This document shows, piece by piece, positions 1 through 4,799 of a stretch of DNA of 6,047 bases. Each line of letters opens with the position of its first letter. Within the stretch, counting starts at the first letter, position 1. A program made the position numbers and the translations under genes. The DNA comes from Nitrososphaerales archaeon TH5893 (GTDB taxonomy: Archaea; Thermoproteota; Nitrososphaeria; Nitrososphaerales; Nitrososphaeraceae), in the NCBI GenBank assembly GCA_014523685.1, contig JAATVT010000246.1, positions 1-6,047 of the forward strand, read 5' to 3'. A model generated the notes under the pieces. That model saw only the letters and a program-made list of their open reading frames with translations. It was not told the DNA's origin and ran no database searches.

Positions 1-1
1 A

Positions 2-163
2 TTTATAGGCCCCTCTGGGAAGTTCGGTGTATACAGTATCTACACAGCTAAATCCTCAGATGGAGGTATGACCAAGATTAAACTACTAATGGATGCAAAA
101 ACAGGAAAATGGTTTGTAGATGCGACAGCATTCCAATCTCCTATATCAATTGTCACAAAATAA
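2..163 (+). CDS. C-terminal end of an unrecognised protein (5' partial)
   Basis: The second reading frame is open from the window edge to TAA at 161-163 and gives 53 residues ending in PISIVTK. The segment is rich in Gly, Ser, Thr and Lys, with alternating hydrophobic residues (FGVYSIYTAKSS, then KIKLLMDAKTGKWFVDATAF), which suggests a beta-rich and possibly extracellular C-terminus. No Cys, His cluster or membrane helix is visible. I do not recognise the family. Its sensible composition, against the frequent stops in the other frames, supports it being coding. The start and most of the protein lie outside the window. Confidence 0.6.
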   Translation, partial: FIGPSGKFGVYSIYTAKSSDGGMTKIKLLMDAKTGKWFVDATAFQSPISIVTK

Positions 164-387
164 TCGGTTAAATAAACATCATTTATCAAGGAAAGTGAGA
201 TTAGCAAGGATCTATGTTCGTAAGATGTTTGCATACACCATTTACGTCGTTACAGGCCTTATAACACAATTATTTAGGGAAAATAAGGATGCAATCGGGA
301 GCTCATGATAAGTGAAGAACAAAGTTACTACCAACGAGAACTCTGTTCCTATATCGCTTAAATAAAAAATACTATGGTAATAGATTA
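164..387. other. Intergenic region with promoter of the next gene
   Basis: This AT-rich gap separates the first partial gene from the interrupted secreted-protein gene. Short frames cross it on both strands, but none has a recognisable motif, a signal peptide or a promoter at a suitable distance. The only element I can support is the TATA box at its right end (358-365). Confidence 0.4.
358..365 (+). promoter_or_regulatory. Archaeal TATA box of the 388 gene
   Basis: TTAAATAA is centred about 26 bases upstream of the ATG at 388. That is the normal archaeal distance from TATA box to transcription start, so the transcript would begin at or next to the ATG (leaderless). This supports 388, rather than the internal ATG at 511, as the original start. 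Confidence 0.55.
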
Positions 388-726
388 ATGAATAGAATAA
401 GACAAATTTATATAAAAATACTATTGTCTGTAATTGTAATTTCCTCCCTGGTGTTGACATCAGTATCGGTTGGAGGGTGAACTACGATATTCTTTGGAGC
501 TGAAGCACAAATGCAACAAAATCAAACAGCTGATCCGCAACAAGTTAAGAGTTACCTAGACCAAGCCATTCAAGCCATAGACGGCGGTAACAACACACAA
601 GCATTGCAGCAACTTGAATTAGCTGAAGAACAGCTCGAGAGCCTTACGGGGGCAGAATCTGCTGAAGACGGGGATGAGGATGAGGAAGAAGAAGGAAAAG
701 AAGGTTCTGGTGAAGTGGACGATTAG
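388..726 (+). pseudogene. Small acidic secreted protein with in-frame TGA in the signal peptide
   Basis: One frame runs from ATG 388 to TAG 724-726, broken only by TGA at 478-480 (codon 31). Before the stop is a classic signal peptide: MNRIRQIYIK followed by a hydrophobic run of Leu, Val, Ile and Ser. After it the same frame reads TTIFFGAEAQ, a typical A-x-A cleavage end, and then the mature protein from about 511. The mature part is a helical hairpin-like segment (SYLDQAIQAIDGG, then ALQQLELAEEQLESL) with a very acidic tail (EDGDEDEEEE). Similar small exported proteins with a helical Gln/Leu-rich body are, to my knowledge, common in Nitrososphaerales; their role is unknown. Translation could restart at ATG 511, but that product would lack a signal peptide and I see no good promoter there. 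The gene is either freshly inactivated, read through, or affected by a sequence error. Confidence 0.7.
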
Positions 727-785
727 CCCGTCGACTCACACAGACAAAAATGACGCAAAAGACTAGATATTAATCAGGCAAACTA

Positions 786-791
786 TTTTTT
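786..791 (+). terminator. Possible oligo-T terminator
   Basis: A run of six T lies about 60 bases downstream of the stop at 726. Archaeal RNA polymerase terminates at oligo-T tracts without needing a hairpin, so this could end the 388-726 transcript. In an AT-rich genome such a run may be chance. Confidence 0.3.
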
Positions 792-861
792 ATCGAAATG
801 TGAATGTTCACGGAATTTTCACCTGTCCTGTATTTAATCAAGACAAAATAAGTATACTACA

Positions 862-1060
862 TCAGGATCGACCTAGGATTTTGATGTCTTCTAATAGATG
901 TAATGCTAATAGCTTGCCTCCTTCTGTGATAAATTGACAGTTGTAATACCTATCATGATACTTACCTAACTTCTGACGTTGAGCGCTTAACCACTGCTGT
1001 CATATAACTCCTGCAGCTACTGCTTCGCGTGCAAGTATTCCATGCAGCCAAGATTGACTG
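862..1060 (-). pseudogene. Remnant of an unrecognised protein C-terminus, interrupted by TGA
   Basis: On the minus strand a coherent frame runs from about 1060 down to TGA at 862-864, interrupted once by TGA at 1000-1002. Upstream of that stop it reads SQSWLHGILAREAVAAGVI, and downstream QQWLSAQRQKLGKYHDRYY and then FITEGGKLLALHLLEDIKIL. The amphipathic, Leu-rich ending resembles the last strand and helix of winged-helix regulators (F/Y-x-T-x-x-G-x-x-L-L), but that is only a suggestion. No ATG, GTG or TTG opens either half, and the frame starts at the end of the cupredoxin gene, so I read it as a truncated, decayed gene. The rest of 727-1066 shows no gene, only a short inverted repeat at 800-811. 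Confidence 0.45.
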
Positions 1061-1066
1061 ACTTTA

Positions 1067-1567
1067 TTAATTGGTTACCACTAACTCGCCTTTTATAGAT
1101 GGATCATGGGTAGAGTAAAAAGCATATGTGCCTGGTTGAAGGTTTGATGCTACGTATTCTATATATCCCTTAGGTTGAACTGGTCCTACACCAAATAATC
1201 TTCCTGCAAGTGGGTCACTTGGTCCCGTACCACTTTCTATCGTATGTGCCGCGGTATCGTTGTTAAATATGAGTATCTCCCCTCCTGTTTTAATCGTTGT
1301 CGTCTGTGGATTAATGACTATATTGCCTTGAGGCCCTTTAGAAATGGTTATGAGTGATACAACAGTTGAAGATTCTACGGCTGATTCCCCGGATGACTCT
1401 CCAGCAGTATTATTTGAAGAAGAGGATGCACTTACATAAACTATATCTTTAGAATTCCCAATATTACTTTCTACCAAAGCAAATTCATTATATGGAATGG
1501 AAGCCACAATTAATGCAAAATAGGCTGATAGTATTACTATTAGTCCTGAGTTGAAAATATTGTTCAT
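1067..1567 (-). CDS. Secreted cupredoxin-fold protein with degenerate copper site
   Basis: The product has 166 residues. Residues 1-30 are an N-terminal hydrophobic signal or anchor (SGLIVILSAYFALIVA). A Ser/Asn/Glu-rich linker at about 46-68 includes several N-x-S/T-like sites. A plastocyanin/azurin-like domain follows at about 70-166: beta strands around NIVINPQTTTIKTGGEILIF, the first-ligand region DTAAHTIESG with His108, a loop with FGVGPVQPKG, and the final strand pair TYAFYSTHDPSIKGELVV. Working blue copper proteins have Cys, His and Met in that last loop (for example YxCxxHPxM). Here the aligned positions are Ser152, Asp155 and Ile158, with a displaced His154. The fold is therefore recognisable, but a type 1 copper centre is unlikely. 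It probably acts outside the membrane, perhaps structurally or by weak metal binding. The ATG at 1567 has a TATA-like box 28 bases upstream. Confidence 0.8.
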   Translation of the reverse strand: MNNIFNSGLIVILSAYFALIVASIPYNEFALVESNIGNSKDIVYVSASSSSNNTAGESSGESAVESSTVVSLITISKGPQGNIVINPQTTTIKTGGEILIFNNDTAAHTIESGTGPSDPLAGRLFGVGPVQPKGYIEYVASNLQPGTYAFYSTHDPSIKGELVVTN

Positions 1568-1590
1568 ATTTTTGATATCAATTGTTCTAT

Positions 1591-1600
1591 CTAATATATC
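1591..1600 (-). promoter_or_regulatory. TATA box of the cupredoxin gene
   Basis: On the minus strand GATATATTAG is centred about 28 bases upstream of the ATG at 1567, consistent with a leaderless transcript. A purine-rich GGGAGAAG lies farther upstream, too far away to act as a ribosome binding site. Confidence 0.4.
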
Positions 1601-1660
1601 ATACTTCTCCCAAATTTAAGAAAAGGGTGGGTTGGATTATTATCGACGCTATTTCCCCTG

Positions 1661-2191
1661 CTATTGTGTTCCGCCTGGAGTTATCTGTCCACGAATTGCA
1701 CCATCTGGATTTTCTGCGGTATGAACATTAACGTATGCTTCCCCATTTTGTATGGCTTTAGCCAAATCACCTTCTAGAGTCTTGCCCGCCATAGGACCCT
1801 CCAGCATATTCATGGCTATAATTCCTCCCGCTAGTCGCCCATTTAGTGCCCCTGTTCCTGTTTCGTTATCAGCCTTAAACAGCGTTACGATTACAGGTCC
1901 ATTCTGTCCCTCTTTGCCTTGATGAATATGTGCTGCTGTAACACCTTCGATATTATTTAATCGAACACCATACGTCATATTGTTTAGATGCGGCTGACTA
2001 AATCCTGCTGTGCCAGTTGCTTCAGTTTGGACAGGTGGAACCTCCTTATCACCTGAGAGAGTCGCCACAAATGCTTCGGTGGTTGCAAATGCTTTGGGCA
2101 TATTTGTTATTATTCCAATTGCTCCAACGGATAAAACTGAAGCAATTCCAAGAATTACGGCTACAGTTGTCAAGGTCTTGGTTGTCTTCAT
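1661..2191 (-). CDS. Secreted CHRD-domain protein
   Basis: The product has 176 residues. Residues 1-36 form a signal peptide with basic start MKTTK, a hydrophobic core at 8-29 and a likely cleavage site after KAFA. Residues 38-171 are a single CHRD domain (Pfam PF07452): the opening FVATLSGDKEVPPV with TEATGTA, then GVTAAHIHQGKEGQNGPVIV with His88 and His90, and the ending GEAYVNVHTAENPDGAIRGQI with His157. CHRD domains occur in animal chordin and in many bacterial and archaeal exported proteins; no enzymatic activity is established, and binding of a partner or metal is a guess. The length is normal for a one-domain member. The start at 2191 is supported by the signal peptide and a TATA box. 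The cupredoxin gene lies 93 bases downstream with its own promoter, so the two are probably separate transcripts. Confidence 0.92.
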   Translation of the reverse strand: MKTTKTLTTVAVILGIASVLSVGAIGIITNMPKAFATTEAFVATLSGDKEVPPVQTEATGTAGFSQPHLNNMTYGVRLNNIEGVTAAHIHQGKEGQNGPVIVTLFKADNETGTGALNGRLAGGIIAMNMLEGPMAGKTLEGDLAKAIQNGEAYVNVHTAENPDGAIRGQITPGGTQ

Positions 2192-2210
2192 GATCTATAC
2201 ATAATAATCA

Positions 2211-2220
2211 ATTTATATTA
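2211..2220 (-). promoter_or_regulatory. TATA box of the CHRD gene
   Basis: On the minus strand TAATATAAAT is centred about 25 bases upstream of the ATG at 2191. This places the transcription start at the start codon (leaderless) and supports the chosen start. Confidence 0.5.
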
Positions 2221-2405
2221 ATGTTGTATGTTTTTGTTAGCAAAAATTGCATAATCTATATTCTTTTTGGGAATGTATATAGGTTTTACCCACTTGCTTG
2301 AGTTTGTTATTTCTTCTATTTTATGTTCCAACAATCTGAGCCCTTCAGGTACGACCGGGAAATAAATAAAACATGCAGAGAATGTACGATCATTTCTTTT
2401 TTTAT
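2218..2405 (-). other. Intergenic stretch with one doubtful short frame
   Basis: A minus-strand frame of 63 codons (ATG at 2409, stop at 2218-2220) crosses this stretch and overlaps the stop of the frameshifted secreted gene by a few bases. Its product contains PEGLRLLEHKIEEI and then KWVKPIYIPKKNIDYAIF, which is not obviously random, but there is no promoter at a suitable distance, no clear ribosome site and no family I recognise. It could be another decayed gene end or simply noise. I see nothing else here apart from the CHRD promoter at the left edge. Confidence 0.25.
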
Positions 2406-2736
2406 TCATGGGATAAAAGCAGCTATTTCAGGACTTGTAGCATCTTCTGATATTGATGTAAAAGGTTTTGTCAAGTTAAGTCTTATGTGTACTGGATTAG
2501 ATATAGGCACCATCTTTGTTTCATCCGTAAACTGCACAACCGCTGTTAAATTTCTTGTATCCAGAATTTAATATAAGCGAAACTTCTTGTCCATGATTAG
2601 CAAATACTTCTGGAATATCAGGTAAAGGTAGCTCCTCTAAGAAGATACGATTGCCAGTAGAAGCAAAAGATGTAAAACTACTTACAAGTAATAAAACCGT
2701 CATAACTATTAATAATGGGACTTTGTGTCGCATCAT
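2406..2736 (-). pseudogene. Secreted protein gene broken by a single-base frameshift
   Basis: Starting at ATG 2736 (or the adjacent ATG 2733), the frame gives a strong signal peptide: MRHK, then PLLIVMTVLLLVSSFTSFAS. The mature start is RIFLEELPLPDIPEVFANHG followed by QEVSLIL. In that frame the protein ends at 2521 with an unnatural Cys/Gly tail. One frame over, the sequence continues sensibly as DTRNLTAVVQFTDETKMVP, ISNPVHIRLNLTKPF and SEDATSPEIAAFIP to TGA 2406-2408. Removing one T at about 2562-2570 (minus-strand AATTCTGG) joins them as ILNLDTRNLTAVV. The restored protein would have about 110 residues with a short beta-rich exported domain of unknown family. A farther ATG at 2796 exists but would place 20 unlikely residues before the signal peptide. 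Confidence 0.6.
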
Positions 2737-2805
2737 AATTCCTGTTGCAGTCCATAATGAGGAGGTCTCAATATGTTGGTAGTTGGATTTGTACACACCA
2801 TAATA

Positions 2806-2956
2806 TTAAAGATATGATTTACTTTGTTTATTTTCCCTGAACAGTGTATCTCCTGTGAGCAAAAATACTTTCAGATTTCTTTGGGTATTCAGCAAATAGT
2901 AATGATATACTTTCTGGAATATGTCCTGGTGTGTGAATTACTCTTACTTGGTATAC
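2806..2956 (-). pseudogene. C-terminal remnant of a metallo-beta-lactamase-fold protein
   Basis: On the minus strand a frame opening at about 2956 reads VYQVRVIHTPGHIPES and then ISLLFAEYPKKSESIF. The neighbouring frame continues as LLTGDTLF. Joined, this gives the pattern HTPGHxPESxSLL...FTGDTLF, which is the second half of the metal site in metallo-beta-lactamase-fold hydrolases and is closest to the ETHE1/persulfide dioxygenase branch (HTPGHTPES, then GDTLFVGDVGR). The metal-ligand His and Asp regions are visible, but the frame shifts between them and runs into stops after TLFRENKQS. The N-terminal HxHxDH motif is absent from the window. The gene is therefore truncated at both ends and frameshifted. 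Its remains overlap the upstream region of the broken secreted gene. Confidence 0.6.
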
Positions 2957-3061
2957 TTAGAATAATCAACTTACATATCATTCAAATATATATTCTGAAA
3001 ATTAATAATGATATTCATAATCTATGTAAAAGTGATGTATTCCACAAACAATCTGACTATC

Positions 3062-3244
3062 TTATAACATGGTTGTCTTAAGGCAAATCCACAGTATGAA
3101 TTTCATCTTCACATGCTCTGCATTGAACTTGTTTGTTACAGTTATTGCATAATATGCTGCATCCATTGATTGTTTAGATCCATCTATTGCAACAAGTATT
3201 TTAGAAAACGTTCCTATTTCATTTTTCGTTTCTGTGGTTGACAT
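3062..3244 (-). pseudogene. Truncated universal stress protein (N-terminal part only)
   Basis: The frame from ATG 3244 begins MSTTETKNEIGTFSKILVAI and continues DGSKQSMDAAYYAI and NKFNAEHV. This is the first strand and first helix of the UspA family, with VAIDGS carrying the adenine-nucleotide-contacting Asp and SMDAAYYA the helix. UspA proteins usually have about 140-150 residues and end with a G-x2-G-x9-G-S/T phosphate-binding motif. Here the similarity stops after about 45 residues and the frame ends at 3062 in a nonsense tail (KFILWICLKTTML). The G-x2-G motif is absent from the window. The frame can be extended to an ATG at 3298, but the family-like part starts after 3244. No intact USP function is expected. 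Confidence 0.75.
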
Positions 3245-3298
3245 GTACTTATGATTGAGAGATTGGCTGTTGCTTGGTTGCCCTTCCAAAGTTAGCAT

Positions 3299-3482
3299 TG
3301 GCCCATGTTTCTTCTTGTTTCGAGTATTTTGGCATATCTAAATAATGTGAGAATTTGAGGTTATATACTATTCAATCGCCATTTCCTTTTGCTTACGACG
3401 GAGTAAACATGTCATCATAATGTATATAGGTGGTATTTCCTTATCATATGTAAGATTAGTTCATCCCAAAAACGGATCCATT
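3299..3482 (-). other. Gap with one doubtful interrupted frame
   Basis: On the minus strand ATG 3479-3481 opens a frame that meets TGA after six codons (MDPFLG) and then reads TNLTYDKEIPPIYIMM and CLLRRKQKEMAIE to TAG at 3368-3370. It could be another decayed gene piece, but I recognise no family and chance is not excluded. A TATA-like TATTTAGATA at about 3337-3347 (minus) may have served the stress-protein gene. Nothing else is apparent. Confidence 0.25.
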
Positions 3483-3656
3483 TTAGTAGGAAAATAGCTT
3501 AAAGCAATTAGGATACTGAAATATCAATCCATGTCCTCCTACTTTTATCTGAACAAGCCAAGCACCAGGTATTCTTTCATCAATCATCACAGAATTTGCG
3601 GGAGGAAATTTAATAACCTCAGTTCGGCAACTACCAAGGTTGGATTAGTGCCTTTA
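3483..3656 (-). pseudogene. C-terminal remnant of an alpha/beta hydrolase
   Basis: From about 3650 the minus strand reads TNPTLVVA, then a small disruption at about 3617-3625, then in the next frame VIKFPPANSVMIDERIPGAW and LVQIKVGGHGLIFQYP to TAA 3483-3485. This matches the end of alpha/beta-hydrolase-fold enzymes: the strand before the acid residue (PTLVVAGTxDxxIPPxN), and GGHGLxxQYP, which carries the catalytic His. The bases that would encode the catalytic acid loop (around TED) appear deleted, so the Asp is lost while the His remains. The nucleophile elbow G-x-S-x-G is not in the window. The remnant is joined directly to the CBS fragment, since its recognisable sequence begins where the CBS frame ends. 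Confidence 0.65.
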
Positions 3657-3815
3657 AATACTTAGAGTGGTAACGATACCTATTACTGCACACTTTTCAT
3701 TAGTTATTGGCATCCCAGTATATTCCTCTAATACTATCTTTGTTAAAATTTCAACCACACTAGCCTTACCCGTAGCGGCAACAATATTAACTGAGATTAC
3801 ATCGTACGCTTTCAT
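3654..3815 (-). pseudogene. Truncated CBS-domain protein (single partial domain)
   Basis: ATG at 3813-3815 opens a 53-residue frame: MKAYDVISVNIVAATGKASV followed by VEILTKIVLEEYTGMPITN and then CAVIGIVTTLSI. The order of a first strand with V-x-S-V-N, a helix, G-M-P-I-T-N-E and V-I-G-I-V-T-T is the hallmark of one CBS domain, the adenosyl-ligand-binding module usually present in pairs (about 120 residues or more in stand-alone archaeal proteins). Here the protein stops just after the last strand of the first domain, with no second domain. A TATA-like CTATAAGTAT lies about 20-29 bases upstream, so the truncated frame could still be transcribed. It may be a broken gene or a residual single-domain protein; I favour broken because a hydrolase remnant follows directly. 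Confidence 0.65.
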
Positions 3816-3914
3816 AGTGAAGGGATGCTTTTAGATACTTATAGAATTAACACCCTCAAAATGCGATCAGAAGATGGTTTGCTAACTTCCTTTTTATCGG
3901 TTAATGGATCAGAC

Positions 3915-3923
3915 TTAATATAT
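3915..3923 (+). promoter_or_regulatory. TATA box of the winged-helix gene
   Basis: TTAATATAT is centred 27 bases upstream of the ATG at 3946, consistent with a leaderless transcript. It lies in the 130-base divergent region shared with the CBS remnant on the other strand. Confidence 0.55.
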
Positions 3924-3945
3924 TAGAATAAGACTATTTCTACAG

Positions 3946-4221
3946 ATGAAAACAGGACCTCCGTCAGAAGGAGCAGAAGAAGAATCTAATGCCAATGAAG
4001 AATCATCCATATTAATCAAAATACTTGAGAGATATAAGAATGGGGCAACAAAAGGAGAACTTATAAATACAATTCCGCTGTTGTCATATTCGAATCTCCA
4101 ATTCAGAAGATCCACTGTAGAATTAGTAGATAGGAGGTTATTGAGCTACGATGAAAAGCAACATGTTTTTATCACAACAGATAAAGGAATTCTCTTTCTT
4201 AATAGTGGAAAGCCAAACTAA
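3946..4221 (+). CDS. Small winged-helix DNA-binding protein (HTH_45-like)
   Basis: The product has 91 residues. A polar, acidic N-terminal tail (1-20, GAEEESNANEES) precedes a compact winged helix: helix 1 SSILIKILERYKNGATKG (about 20-37), helix 2 ELINTIPLL (about 38-46), recognition helix SYSNLQFRRSTVELVDRRLL (47-66), and a wing LSYDEKQHVFITTDKGILFL (66-85). The layout of G-A-T-K, then L-S-Y-x-x-L, then L-L-x-Y-D and T-x-K-G-x-x-F-L is that of the archaeal winged-helix family Pfam PF14947 (HTH_45), which is heavily expanded in Thaumarchaeota. It likely acts as a transcription regulator; its target is unknown. It is divergent from the decayed genes on its left and has its own promoter. The kinase operon 68 bases downstream also has its own TATA box. 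Confidence 0.82.
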   Translation: MKTGPPSEGAEEESNANEESSILIKILERYKNGATKGELINTIPLLSYSNLQFRRSTVELVDRRLLSYDEKQHVFITTDKGILFLNSGKPN

Positions 4222-4259
4222 CATCATAGTGGTTTCATTCAATAATAAATAATAAGACC

Positions 4260-4267
4260 TTATAAAG
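4260..4267 (+). promoter_or_regulatory. TATA box of the kinase operon
   Basis: TTATAAAG, preceded by a CC/purine context, is centred about 26 bases upstream of the TTG at 4290. The spacing argues that transcription begins at 4290 itself and supports the unusual start codon. Confidence 0.55.
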
Positions 4268-4289
4268 TCCAATAAAAGAACTGTAAGTA

Positions 4290-4799
4290 TTGATTGTCAT
4301 CATTTGTGGTTTGCCCGGTGTTGGAAAGTCAGCTTTGTCGATACACCTTGGACCACTAATCAATGCAATAATACTATCTTCTGATAAGGTGAGGAAAGAA
4401 CTGATAACAAGGCCTACCTACAGTAAGGGTGAAATCAGGCTAATTTATAATCTAATACTATCAATAGCAAAATATCTGCATGACGCTGGCTTGAATTGCA
4501 TTATCGATGCCACATTTAATAGAGAAAAATTACGTAAAGAATTTAGGAAAAAACTTGAGCGGCCCAATGCCCATGTTTATATCGTTGAGTGTATTTGTCC
4601 GGAAAACATCATAATACAACGCCTAAAGGCTAGAAAAAAGGGTTACTCCGACGCAGATTTTTCTATCTACAAGAGGATGAAAAAAAACTTTCAACCTATA
4701 CGTGAGGCTCACATCACTGCTGATACAAGTCAATTGCCCTTAAAGGTTATCGCGAAAGTAATTGCAAACCAAGTATTAAATATAAAAAAAGGAAGTTAA
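4290..4799 (+). CDS. P-loop kinase (AAA_33 / COG0645-like), TTG start
   Basis: The product has 169 residues and is a small P-loop NTPase. The Walker A motif GLPGVGKS is at 7-14 (Lys13), SSDKVRKEL at 30-38 has Asp32 in the substrate/nucleotide position, the strand NCIIDATF at 69-76 has Asp73, and a lid-like basic segment RLKARKKGYSDAD at 111-123 and TADTS near 143-147 follow. These are features of the zeta-toxin/AAA_33 group of kinases, often labelled predicted kinase COG0645; the substrate is unknown. The reading frame has a TAA six bases before 4290, so TTG is the only conventional start upstream of Walker A, and a TATA box fits a leaderless transcript from it. The stop overlaps the next start by one base (TAATG), so the two proteins are probably translated together. 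Confidence 0.85.
   Translation: MIVIICGLPGVGKSALSIHLGPLINAIILSSDKVRKELITRPTYSKGEIRLIYNLILSIAKYLHDAGLNCIIDATFNREKLRKEFRKKLERPNAHVYIVECICPENIIIQRLKARKKGYSDADFSIYKRMKKNFQPIREAHITADTSQLPLKVIAKVIANQVLNIKKGS
4788..4795 (+). promoter_or_regulatory. Shine-Dalgarno-like site for the second operon gene
   Basis: AAAGGAAG ends three bases before the ATG at 4799, inside the end of the upstream kinase gene. An internal operon gene would need such a site or translational coupling, unlike the leaderless first genes in this window. Confidence 0.4.

Noticed and set aside
120..308. Plus-strand 62-codon frame overlapping the end of the first partial gene
   Set aside because: It is in another frame of the partial gene, with Arg/His/Asn-rich composition and no recognisable domain.
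242..460. Minus-strand 72-codon Phe/Tyr-rich frame
   Set aside because: It lies antisense to the signal peptide of the 388 gene and has the composition expected of AT-rich antisense DNA.
2010..2204. Plus-strand 64-codon frame
   Set aside because: It is antisense to the N-terminal half of the CHRD gene.
2323..2571. Plus-strand 82-codon frame with some Cys
   Set aside because: It runs antisense to the frameshifted secreted gene, whose two-frame product is far more protein-like.
2824..3081. Plus-strand 85-codon hydrophobic frame
   Set aside because: It is antisense to the metallo-beta-lactamase remnant, rich in Ile/Leu because of AT-rich DNA, and has no motif or suitable promoter.
2200..3900. 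Insertion sequence as the cause of the gene decay
   Set aside because: I saw no transposase frame, no terminal inverted repeats and no target duplications flanking the remnants.
3915..4115. Minus-strand 66-codon frame
   Set aside because: It is antisense to the winged-helix gene, which has clear domain structure and a promoter.
4290..4799. Toxin of a zeta-type toxin-antitoxin pair
   Set aside because: The P-loop kinase fold is similar, but the neighbour is a 346-residue kinase rather than a small antitoxin, and the pair matches the known AAA_33/APH association.
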